DNA from: Actinomycetales bacterium
GTDB taxonomy: Bacteria; Actinomycetota; Actinomycetes; Mycobacteriales; Mycobacteriaceae
Direction: 5' to 3'
Assembly (NCBI GenBank): GCA_012841845.1
Contig: DUTZ01000583.1
Coordinates: forward strand, 1-9,932
Length of the DNA stretch: 9,932 bases
Part shown: in pieces, positions 1-5,692 of the stretch
Numbering within the stretch: position 1 is the first letter of the stretch
Layout: every line of letters starts with the position of its first letter
Made by a program: the position numbers and the translations under genes
Notes under the pieces: model-generated
The model's input: the letters and a program-made list of their open reading frames with translations, nothing else
Told to the model about the DNA's origin: nothing
Database searches by the model: none

Positions 1-429
1 CCCGACCGCCGCGCCGAGCGCGGCCTCCCAGTCGGTGACCGGCGGCTCCGGATCGCCGGCCAGCGCCCGCCACACCGGGGCCAGCAGGAGCGCCCCGACC
101 ATGCCGAGGACCGGCGCGCCCACCGCCAGCAGGATCCGCCGCAGAAATCGGTCCACCCGGGCGAACGCCGCGAGCATCGTCATCGGCAGGACCGTGACCA
201 GGACGATGGCCGCCGGCAACCCGATCGCCTCTCCTCGGGGCGCCCACGCGTCGGCCTCACCGGACGGACCCCAGTGCGAGGGGAACGGGTCGGGGAGCTC
301 ACCCCACCGCGTGGCGAGCCACGCGGTGACCGCGGCCACGGCCACCAGCGGCAGGACGACGCCGACGAGCGCGCCCGCAGGATCGAGACGGCGGCCGGCG
401 CCCGAGAGGAATGGCTCCGGTGACGTCAT
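1..429 (-). CDS. DUF1648-domain membrane protein, 3' end cut off by window
   Basis: An open frame of 143 codons starts at ATG 429-427 and runs off the left edge with no stop. Three hydrophobic segments are visible at about residues 18-39, 69-89 and 97-118. Between the first two lies the DUF1648 signature: a Pro-rich stretch around residues 46-50, then S-H-W-G, G-E-A-D and A-W (residues 51-62). DUF1648 occurs in SdpI-like multi-pass membrane proteins, some of which give immunity to a toxin or act in signalling; no role can be assigned here. The gene lies 153 bp downstream of the peptide transporter gene on the same strand, but has its own candidate promoter. No convincing Shine-Dalgarno sequence precedes the ATG, which fits a leaderless mRNA. 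The family call rests on the HWG...GEAD motif and its position between membrane segments. Confidence 0.75.
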   Translation of the reverse strand, partial: MTSPEPFLSGAGRRLDPAGALVGVVLPLVAVAAVTAWLATRWGELPDPFPSHWGPSGEADAWAPRGEAIGLPAAIVLVTVLPMTMLAAFARVDRFLRRILLAVGAPVLGMVGALLLAPVWRALAGDPEPPVTDWEAALGAAVG

Positions 430-436
430 GGCCCCG

Positions 437-465
437 ACCCTATCCGGGTCCCCACGCGAGGCCAA
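437..465 (-). promoter_or_regulatory. candidate leaderless promoter of the DUF1648 gene
   Basis: Reading the minus strand, a -35-like TTGGCC (465-460) is followed after exactly 17 bp by a -10-like TAGGGT (442-437). The A of the ATG lies 8 bases past the last base of the -10 box, where transcription would be expected to begin. There is no good Shine-Dalgarno sequence, so a leaderless transcript is the simplest reading. A short dyad (CGGTG-A-CACCG, 497-507) lies about 30 bp further upstream and could be an operator, but it is weak evidence. Confidence 0.45.
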
Positions 466-582
466 CGACGAGGCCGAGGAGAGGCCGAATGCGCGGCGGT
501 GACACCGGCGTGGAGCGGCGTGGGATCGACGCCCTGGCCTACGACACCCGTCGCCCGGCTCACCGACCTCAGACAGTGGACC

Positions 583-2127
583 TCAGCGGACCCCGAGCAT
601 CTTCTTCCTGATCCACGGCGTGAGCGCGGCCATCGCCACCGCCACGGCGATCGCGGCGATGCCCAGCGCGAGGAAGTAGGTGCGCTCGGCGCCCGCGTCG
701 TCCGGGTTGTAGTAGCCGGCGAGCACGCCGGACAGGGCGCTGCCGATGGAGACGGTGAGGAAGAACAGCGCGACCATCTGGGTCTTGAACGCCCGCGGGC
801 CGAGCTTGGTGGACACCGACTGTCCCACCGGCGAGAGCAGCAGCTCCGCCATGGTGAACAGGAACAGGATGCCCACGATCGCGAGCAGCGGGGTGGCCGC
901 GTGGCCCACGAACGGCAGGAAGGCCAGGGCGGCCAGACCCATGATGAGGTTCGCCAGGGCGAACTTCATGGGAGTCGAGGGCTGCCGGTCGCCGAGCTTG
1001 ACCCACATCGCGGCGAACACGGCGGCAAAGAGGATGATGAACAGCGGGTTGATGGACTGCACCCAGCTCGCCGGCATCTCCCAGCCGCCCAGGTTCCGGT
1101 CGAGTCGCTGGTCCGAGTAGATGGCGATCACCGTGAACTGCTGCTGGAAGATCGCCCAGAACGCCACCGAGGCGAAGAACAGCGGGATGAACGCCACCAC
1201 GCGGCTGCGCTCCTCGGTCGTGGTCTCGGGGCTGCCGATGAGGATCGCGAACAGGGCGATCGCCCCCACCACGGCGATGCCGGTGACGACCGTCGCCAGC
1301 CGCTCCAGCGGGAGCAGCCCGGTGGCGATCGCCGTGACCACCAGCGCCACCACGACGAGCCCGCCGAGCAGGTACCAGAGGCGTTGCGGCCGGGGCAGCG
1401 GGTTGGGGACCACCACGCCGACGCCCTTGAGGGTGGAGCGGCGCATGGCGACGTACTGGATCAGGCCCAGCGCCATGCCGACGGCGGCGGCGCCGAAGCC
1501 CCAGTGGAAGCCCTGCCACTGCCACATCCAGCCGGTGACGAACGGCCCGAGCAGGCCGCCGATGTTCACGCCCATGTAGTAGATCGAGAAGGCGGCGTCG
1601 CGGCGGTCGTCGGTGAGCCGGTACATGCCGCCGACGACGGTCGAGGTGGTGGCCTTGAGGGTGCCGGCGCCCACGGCCACGCACACCAGGCCGATGCCGA
1701 GGCCGACCGCGCCGGGGACCACCGCGAGCGAGACGTGGCCCACCATGATGAGCACGGCCGCGCCGAAGAGCGTCCGCTCGGCGCCGAGGAGCCGGTCCGC
1801 GACCCAGCCGCCGAGGATCGCGGAGGCGTAGACGAGCCCGCCGTACGCGCCGACGATCGAGGTGGCGATCTGCTGCGAGTAACCGAGGCCGCCCTCCCCG
1901 ACCGCGTAGTAGATGTAGTAGGCCAGGATCGCCTGCATACCGTAGAAGCTGAAGCGCTCCCACAGCTCGATGCCCGACAGGTTGGCCAGCCCGAGGGGGT
2001 GCCCGAAGAACCGGCGGTCGGAGTCGGCGAGGGCGGGGTCTTCGTCGACGCCGGCGGGATAGTCGGCGGAAGGGTCGGTGCGAGGGGTGAGATCGGCGGG
2101 GGTGCTGCCCGTCTCGTCGGTTGCCAT
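583..2127 (-). CDS. POT/PTR2 family proton-coupled di/tripeptide transporter
   Basis: A 514-residue, multi-pass membrane protein of the proton-dependent oligopeptide transporter family (MFS superfamily), which imports di- and tripeptides using the proton gradient. The family hallmark ExxER is at E54, E57 and R58, followed by F-S-F-Y-G. The conserved TM4 lysine is in G-T-L-K (K158). The PTR2 motif around residues 180-190 reads F-S-I-Y-Y-M-G-V-N-I-G. The TM10 glutamate is E428 in A-E-L-L-L-S-P-V-G. The TM7 segment reads F-W-A-I-F-Q-Q-Q, where many relatives have a Glu-Gln pair. About 40 acidic, Pro-rich residues precede the membrane core. Length is normal for bacterial POTs. The ATG at 2127 is chosen because it sits just below a candidate promoter; a GGAG lies about 14 nt upstream, rather far for an ordinary ribosome-binding site. 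Transcribed divergently from the CNNM genes. Confidence 0.93.
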   Translation of the reverse strand: MATDETGSTPADLTPRTDPSADYPAGVDEDPALADSDRRFFGHPLGLANLSGIELWERFSFYGMQAILAYYIYYAVGEGGLGYSQQIATSIVGAYGGLVYASAILGGWVADRLLGAERTLFGAAVLIMVGHVSLAVVPGAVGLGIGLVCVAVGAGTLKATTSTVVGGMYRLTDDRRDAAFSIYYMGVNIGGLLGPFVTGWMWQWQGFHWGFGAAAVGMALGLIQYVAMRRSTLKGVGVVVPNPLPRPQRLWYLLGGLVVVALVVTAIATGLLPLERLATVVTGIAVVGAIALFAILIGSPETTTEERSRVVAFIPLFFASVAFWAIFQQQFTVIAIYSDQRLDRNLGGWEMPASWVQSINPLFIILFAAVFAAMWVKLGDRQPSTPMKFALANLIMGLAALAFLPFVGHAATPLLAIVGILFLFTMAELLLSPVGQSVSTKLGPRAFKTQMVALFFLTVSIGSALSGVLAGYYNPDDAGAERTYFLALGIAAIAVAVAMAALTPWIRKKMLGVR

Positions 2128-2135
2128 GTCAGACA

Positions 2136-2164
2136 GTGATACTCCTGCGACGCCTCCCGGACAA
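2136..2164 (-). promoter_or_regulatory. candidate (near-)leaderless promoter of the peptide transporter gene
   Basis: On the minus strand TTGTCC (2164-2159, 4 of 6 matches to TTGACA) is separated by 17 bp from TATCAC (2141-2136, 4 of 6 matches to TATAAT). The ATG begins 9 bases after the -10 box, so the transcript would start at the A of ATG or up to about two bases before it. Confidence 0.45.
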
Positions 2165-2204
2165 CTTCCGTTAACCCTCCTTCACTCTCCGATCATCCGC
2201 GGAA

Positions 2205-2233
2205 TCGACTTTCCGGCCACGGGACGGGACAAT
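2205..2233 (+). promoter_or_regulatory. weak candidate promoter for the CNNM operon
   Basis: TCGACT (2205-2210) and GACAAT (2228-2233) are 17 bp apart and each match the consensus at 4 of 6 positions. Transcription would start near 2240, immediately before the first inverted repeat, giving a leader of about 140 nt ahead of the CNNM start. In GC-rich DNA such a match is weak evidence; it is listed because spacing and position fit the structured leader. Confidence 0.25.
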
Positions 2234-2240
2234 CGACACG

Positions 2241-2261
2241 GTCCCGGGATCACCCCGGGAC
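2241..2261. repeat. perfect 8-bp inverted repeat in CNNM leader
   Basis: GTCCCGGG (2241-2248) and CCCGGGAC (2254-2261) are perfect inverted repeats around ATCAC. It could be a 5' stem-loop if transcription starts near 2240, or an operator if transcription starts further downstream. The pentamer GGGAC recurs at 2221, 2226, 2257 and 2276 and its complement GTCCC at 2241 and 2289, so several alternative pairings are possible in RNA. Confidence 0.6.
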
Positions 2262-2275
2262 ACATCCTCGAACCA

Positions 2276-2293
2276 GGGACGTCTCCGCGTCCC
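2276..2293. repeat. 6-bp inverted repeat in CNNM leader
   Basis: GGGACG (2276-2281) and CGTCCC (2288-2293) flank a six-base loop, making a short stem-loop. It is followed at 2297-2306 by the self-complementary decamer CCTGCGCAGG, which overlaps the AGGAG (2304-2308) that serves the putative leader ORF. Confidence 0.5.
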
Positions 2294-2316
2294 CGACCTG
2301 CGCAGGAGCACCACCA

Positions 2317-2382
2317 GTGAGCCGAGCCGACACCCCGGCCCGATCTAGCAGCCCCCTTCACGGAAGGGGGCACACCGGATGA
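2317..2382 (+). CDS. putative 21-codon leader ORF coupled to the CNNM gene
   Basis: A short ORF starts at GTG 2317 and ends at TGA 2380-2382. It has a textbook ribosome-binding site, AGGAG at 2304-2308, 8 nt before the GTG. Its stop overlaps the CNNM start as ATGA (ATG 2379-2381). The predicted peptide begins M-S-R-A-D-T-P-A-R, continues with Ser-Ser-Ser-Pro-Leu-His and ends G-H-T-G. It is rich in Arg, Ser and Pro, has no signal or membrane segment, and resembles no family I know. Its codons run through both arms of the hairpin that covers the CNNM Shine-Dalgarno sequence, so a translating ribosome would open that hairpin. The likely role is cis-acting, as a translation-coupling or leader peptide, rather than as a free protein. 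No experimental support is visible; the case rests on site spacing, the stop/start overlap and the hairpin. Confidence 0.45.
   Translation: MSRADTPARSSSPLHGRGHTG
2351..2371 (+). promoter_or_regulatory. stem-loop covering the CNNM Shine-Dalgarno sequence
   Basis: GCCCCCTTC (2351-2359) and GAAGGGGGC (2363-2371) form a perfect 9-bp, mostly G-C stem with a 3-nt loop. The right arm contains AAGGGGG (2364-2370), the only good Shine-Dalgarno match for the ATG at 2379, at the usual 8-nt spacing. When folded, the stem would hide this site. An in-frame TAG at 2346-2348 rules out an earlier start for the CNNM protein, so this site must be the one used unless translation depends wholly on coupling. Confidence 0.7.
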
Positions 2383-3734
2383 GCATCGCGCTCTCACTAC
2401 TGGCCGGCGTTCTCGTCGTCCTCGCGATCACCGCGCTCACGGGCTACTTCGTGGCGCAGGAGTTCGCCTTCATGGCGGTCGACCGCTCCCGCATGGGGGC
2501 CGCCGCCGAGAAGGGCGACGCCGCCGCCGAGCGGGTCCTCGGCGTCACCCGCCGCACGTCGTTCATGCTGTCGGGTGCCCAGCTCGGCATCACCGTCACC
2601 GCCCTGCTCGTCGGGTACGTGGCCGAGCCGCTCATCGGCCGGTCCCTCGGCGAGCTCCTCGGCATGGCCAACGTGCCTCAGGCCGCCGGGGTGGCGATCG
2701 GCACGATTCTCGCCCTCCTGTTCTCGACGGTCGTGCAGATGCTCTTCGGCGAGCTCGTGCCCAAGAACCTGGCGATCGCCAAGCCGGAGCCCGTCGCCCG
2801 TTGGCTCGCCCGCTCCACCACCCTCTACCTGGCCCTGTTCGGCTGGCTCATCGGGCTGTTCGACAAGGCCTCCGAGGCGCTGCTCAAGGTGGTCGGCATC
2901 GAGCCGGTCCACGACAAGGAGCACTCGGCCACCGCGCGCGACCTCGAGCACATCGTGGCCGAGTCCGGCGAGACCGGTGAGCTGTCCCCCGAGCTCAGCC
3001 GCCTGCTCGACCGCATGCTCGACTTCCCGGGCCAGCCGGCCGAACACGCCATGATCCCGCGCTCGCGCACCGACGTCGTGCGGGCCGAGGACACGGTCGC
3101 CGACGTCGTGGCCAAGATGGCCACCGGCCACACGCGCTACCCGGTGGTGGGCGAGGACGCCGACGACGTGCTCGGCGTCGTGGATCTCCACGACCTGCTC
3201 ACCGTCGTCGACGACGAGGCGGCCACCACGCCCGTGTCCCGTCGCATGCGCGCCCCCATCGTCGTCCCCACCTCCCTGCCCCTGCCCGACGTGGCCATCC
3301 GCCTGGACACCGAACGCGCCGAGATGGCGGTGGTCGTGGACGAGTACGGCGGCTTCGCCGGCGTCGTGACCATGGAGGACATGGCCGAGGAGATCGTCGG
3401 GGAGATCGCCGACGAGCACGACCCCCACTCCGCCGCCGGCGTGCCGGTGAGCGAGGGCCTGGGCTGGCTCATGCCAGGCGAGACCCACCTCGACGAGGTC
3501 GAGCGGCTGCTCGAGATCACCCTGCCCGAGGTGGACGCCGAGACCCTCGGCGGGCTGGTGATCGCCACCTCCGGCGAGCTGCCCGCCGTGGGCGACCGCG
3601 TGGACGTCCCGCTGCCGGACACGGACGTCCTCGAGGAGCTGTCCGCCGACCGGATCCTGCGCGCCGAGGTCCGGCGCGTCGAGCGCCGCGTGCCCGCCCA
3701 GGTGCACATCGTCGTCGAGGAGGTGGCCCGATGA
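2379..3734 (+). CDS. CNNM/HlyC/CorC family membrane protein, full length (probable Mg2+/Co2+ transporter)
   Basis: A 451-residue inner-membrane protein. The N-terminal half is a DUF21/CNNM transmembrane domain: a first segment at about 4-33 ending F-V-A-Q-E-F-A-F, further segments near 62-82, 100-123 and 145-165, and the conserved G-E-L-V-P-K at 124-129. A pair of CBS domains follows at about 223-345, including R-Y-P-V-V-G and V-V-D-E-Y-G-G-F-A-G-V-V-T. A CorC/HlyC C-terminal domain starts near residue 355 with G-L-G-W-L-M-P-G-E. Proteins of this family export or regulate Mg2+ and related ions, and the CBS pair commonly senses nucleotides such as ATP; older 'hemolysin' names are misleading. 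The next gene overlaps it by ATGA. Tandem pairs of this kind are known in mycobacteria (Rv1842c/Rv1841c). The start is fixed by the upstream in-frame stop and the hairpin-covered Shine-Dalgarno site. Confidence 0.92.
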   Translation: MSIALSLLAGVLVVLAITALTGYFVAQEFAFMAVDRSRMGAAAEKGDAAAERVLGVTRRTSFMLSGAQLGITVTALLVGYVAEPLIGRSLGELLGMANVPQAAGVAIGTILALLFSTVVQMLFGELVPKNLAIAKPEPVARWLARSTTLYLALFGWLIGLFDKASEALLKVVGIEPVHDKEHSATARDLEHIVAESGETGELSPELSRLLDRMLDFPGQPAEHAMIPRSRTDVVRAEDTVADVVAKMATGHTRYPVVGEDADDVLGVVDLHDLLTVVDDEAATTPVSRRMRAPIVVPTSLPLPDVAIRLDTERAEMAVVVDEYGGFAGVVTMEDMAEEIVGEIADEHDPHSAAGVPVSEGLGWLMPGETHLDEVERLLEITLPEVDAETLGGLVIATSGELPAVGDRVDVPLPDTDVLEELSADRILRAEVRRVERRVPAQVHIVVEEVAR

Positions 3735-4837
3735 CCGCCGGCTCCGCCGTGGTCCTCGCCGCCGAGGCACCGACCGGGTTCATGAGCAACCCGTTCGTCG
3801 TGCTCGGCGCGACCGTCCTGCTCATCGTGGCGTCCGCGTTCTTCGTGGCCGTGGAGTTCTCGCTCATCTCGGCCCGTCGTCACCGGCTCGAGGACGCCGC
3901 CGCCACGAGCGCCGCCGCCCGCGCCGCCCTGCGCAACGCCTCCGAGCTCACCCTGCTGCTGGCGGGGGCGCAGCTCGGCATCACGCTGTGCGCGCTGGCG
4001 CTGGGCTCCATCACCAAGCCCGCCGTGCACCACTGGCTCACGCCCGTGTTCGCCGGCTGGGGGTTGCCCTACTGGACCGCCGACGTCATCGCCTTCGTCC
4101 TGGCGCTCATCATCGTCACGTTCCTCCACCTCGTGGTGGGCGAGATGGCGCCCAAGTCGTGGTCCATCACGCACCCCGAGTACTCGGCCACGATCCTCGC
4201 GCTGCCGATGCGGGCGTTCCTGTGGGTCACGCGGCCGCTGCTCGTGCTGCTCAACACCACGGCCAACCGGATCCTGCACCGCCTCGGCGTGGAGACCGTC
4301 GACGAGGTGGGCGCTGGCCAGGACGCCGACTCGCTGCGCGAGCTGGTCCGGCACTCCGGCGAGGCCGGTACGCTCGACGACACGCACCACCGCCAGCTCC
4401 TCGGCGCCCTCGAACTGCAGGAGCTCACCGTGGGCGACCTCCTCGGCGAGCGCGGCGTGGACAAGCCCGCGACGCCCGAGGAGATGTCGTCGGTGCCCGT
4501 CGACGCCACCCCCGAGGAGATCCGGGAGGTCGCCCGCGGCACCGGGCACCTGCGGCTGCTCGTGCTCGACGGCACGACGGTCGTGGGCGTGATCCACGCC
4601 CGCGACTCGCTCGCCGCGGGACCCGACGCCACCGCCGGCGACCTCATGCGGCCCTGCCTGGCGCTCGAGCACGACCTGTCCGTGGCGGACGCGTTCCGGC
4701 GCATGCGGGAGGCGAGGGCCCACCTCGTCGTCGTCGAGAAGCCCGAGGGCATCCCCGGCACCGACGCCGCCGAGGTGCGCGGCGTCATCACCCTCGACGA
4801 CGTGGTCCGCCGCCTGCTCCCCGTCACCCGCGCCTGA
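3731..4837 (+). CDS. second CNNM/CorC-type membrane protein, lacking the C-terminal CorC/HlyC domain
   Basis: A 368-residue paralogue of the preceding protein. It has a DUF21/CNNM domain whose first membrane segment (about residues 19-50) contains F-F-V-A-V-E-F-S-L. The G-E-M-A-P-K motif is at 137-142. A more divergent CBS pair lies at about 230-365 (V-V-G-V-I-H-A-R-D-S-L in the first repeat, V-R-G-V-I-T-L-D-D-V-V in the second). The protein ends just after the second CBS repeat, so the CorC/HlyC domain of its neighbour is absent; the frame is clean and shows no sign of a break. The ATG overlaps the upstream TGA by four bases and is preceded by AGGAGG at 3718-3723, 7 nt away. The two proteins should therefore be made together and may form a heteromer, since CNNM proteins act as dimers. 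Confidence 0.9.
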   Translation: MTAGSAVVLAAEAPTGFMSNPFVVLGATVLLIVASAFFVAVEFSLISARRHRLEDAAATSAAARAALRNASELTLLLAGAQLGITLCALALGSITKPAVHHWLTPVFAGWGLPYWTADVIAFVLALIIVTFLHLVVGEMAPKSWSITHPEYSATILALPMRAFLWVTRPLLVLLNTTANRILHRLGVETVDEVGAGQDADSLRELVRHSGEAGTLDDTHHRQLLGALELQELTVGDLLGERGVDKPATPEEMSSVPVDATPEEIREVARGTGHLRLLVLDGTTVVGVIHARDSLAAGPDATAGDLMRPCLALEHDLSVADAFRRMREARAHLVVVEKPEGIPGTDAAEVRGVITLDDVVRRLLPVTRA

Positions 4838-4878
4838 CCCACCCCGGCCGCCCCGGCCCGCCTCGCCCCGCCCCCGGC

Positions 4879-4950
4879 AAATCGGCGACTCCGCTGCGGG
4901 GTCGGCGACCCTCACATGGGCTGCCGACCCACCAGCGGAGTCGCCGATTT
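4879..4950. terminator. long near-perfect hairpin between convergent genes (bidirectional terminator or dispersed repeat)
   Basis: An 18-bp perfect inverted repeat (4879-4896 with 4933-4950, outer ends AAATCGGC and GCCGATTT) is followed inward by a 2-by-2 mismatch. An 8-bp perfect stem GGGTCGGC/GCCGACCC (4899-4906 with 4923-4930) then encloses a 16-nt loop. The outer A-A-A/T-T-T ends give short U-tracts on both strands, and the element sits between the ends of a plus-strand and a minus-strand gene, as a bidirectional terminator should. It is much longer than needed for termination. The octamer TCGGCGAC occurs twice in direct orientation (4882, 4902) and once inverted (4940), suggesting a built-up repeat element. 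Confidence 0.7.
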
Positions 4951-4963
4951 CGGTAGGGCTGCC

Positions 4964-5017
4964 GGGGGCCGGCTGCGGGGGCGGCGGGGGGTGGCAGGGG
5001 CGGCGGAGGCGGCGGGG
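4964..5017 (+). other. G-rich tract with quadruplex potential
   Basis: The plus strand has G-runs at 4964-4968, 4977-4981, 4986-4991, 4997-5000 and 5014-5017, with short gaps between the first four. These could form a G-quadruplex. On the minus strand the same stretch is C-rich and G-poor just after the DUF4112 stop, a composition compatible with Rho-dependent termination. No coding function is seen here. Confidence 0.4.
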
Positions 5018-5018
5018 C

Positions 5019-5594
5019 TCAGACGACGCCGAAGACGTGGAGCACGCCCCACACGGCGAGGCCGGCCAGGCCCAGGATCACGAGCAGCACGAGGCCGACC
5101 GCGCCGAGGGCCCGGCCCACGTAGCCGCGAACGGTGGTGTCGACCTGCTTGCCGTCGGCGATCGTGCGGTCGAGCAGACGCAGGTTCTTGGAGGTGGCCT
5201 TGTGGGCGGCGTCGGCCACGTCGCCGACGAGCGGGACGAGTCCGATCACGGCGTCCACGACGTAGTTCCAACCCATGCGGAACAGCACGTGGATCGGCAC
5301 GCGGTGACGCACGGCCTCGCCCAGAACGAGGACCGCGACGATCCCGCCGAGCGCGTCGCCCACCACCGGGACCAGGCCGATCACCGGGTCCAGGCCCACG
5401 CGGTAGCGGGTGCCGGGGATCGTCACGAGGTCGTCCATGAGCCGCGCGAGGACCGCCGTGACCGGGGTCTGGCCCTGCCGCGGCACGCCCGGCGACGTGG
5501 GGACGACCTCCGCCGACCGGGTGGGCGCGGGCTCGGGCACCGGATCAGGCCCGGGGTCGGGCGCCGGACGCCGCCCCGGCTCGTTGGTGCTCAT
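5019..5594 (-). CDS. DUF4112 domain-containing membrane protein
   Basis: A 191-residue protein of unknown function. The first 40 residues are rich in Pro, Asp and Glu and probably disordered. The DUF4112 domain covers about 45-145, with I-P-G-T at 59-62, G-L-D-P at 67-70, and the two conserved G-L-V-P-x-V-G-D motifs at 73-80 and 118-125. A strongly hydrophobic segment at about 163-190 should anchor the C terminus in the membrane. The two motifs are 45 residues apart within a similar D-x-V-I-G-L-V-P-x-V-G-D context, so the domain looks like an internal duplication. The ATG at 5594 has no good Shine-Dalgarno sequence but lies just below a promoter-like pair. It is transcribed divergently from the penicillin-binding protein gene, with about 100 bp between them. 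Confidence 0.88.
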   Translation of the reverse strand: MSTNEPGRRPAPDPGPDPVPEPAPTRSAEVVPTSPGVPRQGQTPVTAVLARLMDDLVTIPGTRYRVGLDPVIGLVPVVGDALGGIVAVLVLGEAVRHRVPIHVLFRMGWNYVVDAVIGLVPLVGDVADAAHKATSKNLRLLDRTIADGKQVDTTVRGYVGRALGAVGLVLLVILGLAGLAVWGVLHVFGVV

Positions 5595-5602
5595 GCGGAC
5601 CG

Positions 5603-5631
5603 AGACTACGGGGCGGCCGCCGATCTGCCGA
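5603..5631 (-). promoter_or_regulatory. candidate (near-)leaderless promoter of the DUF4112 gene
   Basis: On the minus strand TCGGCA (5631-5626, 4 of 6) and TAGTCT (5608-5603) are separated by 17 bp. The ATG begins 9 bases after the last base of the -10 box, the same geometry as at the peptide transporter gene. Confidence 0.4.
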
Positions 5632-5677
5632 CCGGTGCCGCGCGGCCCGGGCGCTCCCGGCCCGAGTCTGGTTTCGT

Positions 5678-5683
5678 GGAGGG
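5678..5683 (+). promoter_or_regulatory. ribosome-binding site that sets the start of the penicillin-binding protein
   Basis: GGAGGG abuts the ATG at 5684 with no spacer, which makes that ATG unusable in practice. It lies 9 nt before the in-frame ATG at 5693, the normal distance. The start is therefore placed at 5693, three codons into the longest open frame. Confidence 0.7.
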
Positions 5684-5692
5684 ATGCACCCC

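Noticed and set aside
497..507. Short dyad CGGTG-A-CACCG upstream of the DUF1648 promoter as a repressor operator
   Set aside because: Five-base arms occur often by chance in DNA of this composition and nothing else supports it; it is mentioned only with the promoter.
499..2139. Long plus-strand open frame (546 codons) opposite the peptide transporter gene
   Set aside because: Its product is a low-complexity Arg/Glu/Asp/His/Gly-rich sequence without domains, typical of the reverse strand of GC-rich genes, while the minus-strand frame encodes a clear POT transporter.
2241..2378. Known riboswitch classes (M-box, ydaO c-di-AMP, yybP-ykoY Mn2+) in the CNNM leader
   Set aside because: The conserved core sequences of these classes as I recall them are not present; the leader is reported as an unclassified structure instead. 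An Infernal search against Rfam would settle it.
4879..4950. Terminal inverted repeats of an insertion sequence
   Set aside because: The arms are only 36 bases apart at the outer stem's inner edges, no transposase frame lies between or beside them, and no target duplication is visible.
5684..5692. Earlier ATG for the penicillin-binding lipoprotein
   Set aside because: The Shine-Dalgarno GGAGGG directly abuts this ATG; the ATG at 5693 has the correct 9-nt spacing.
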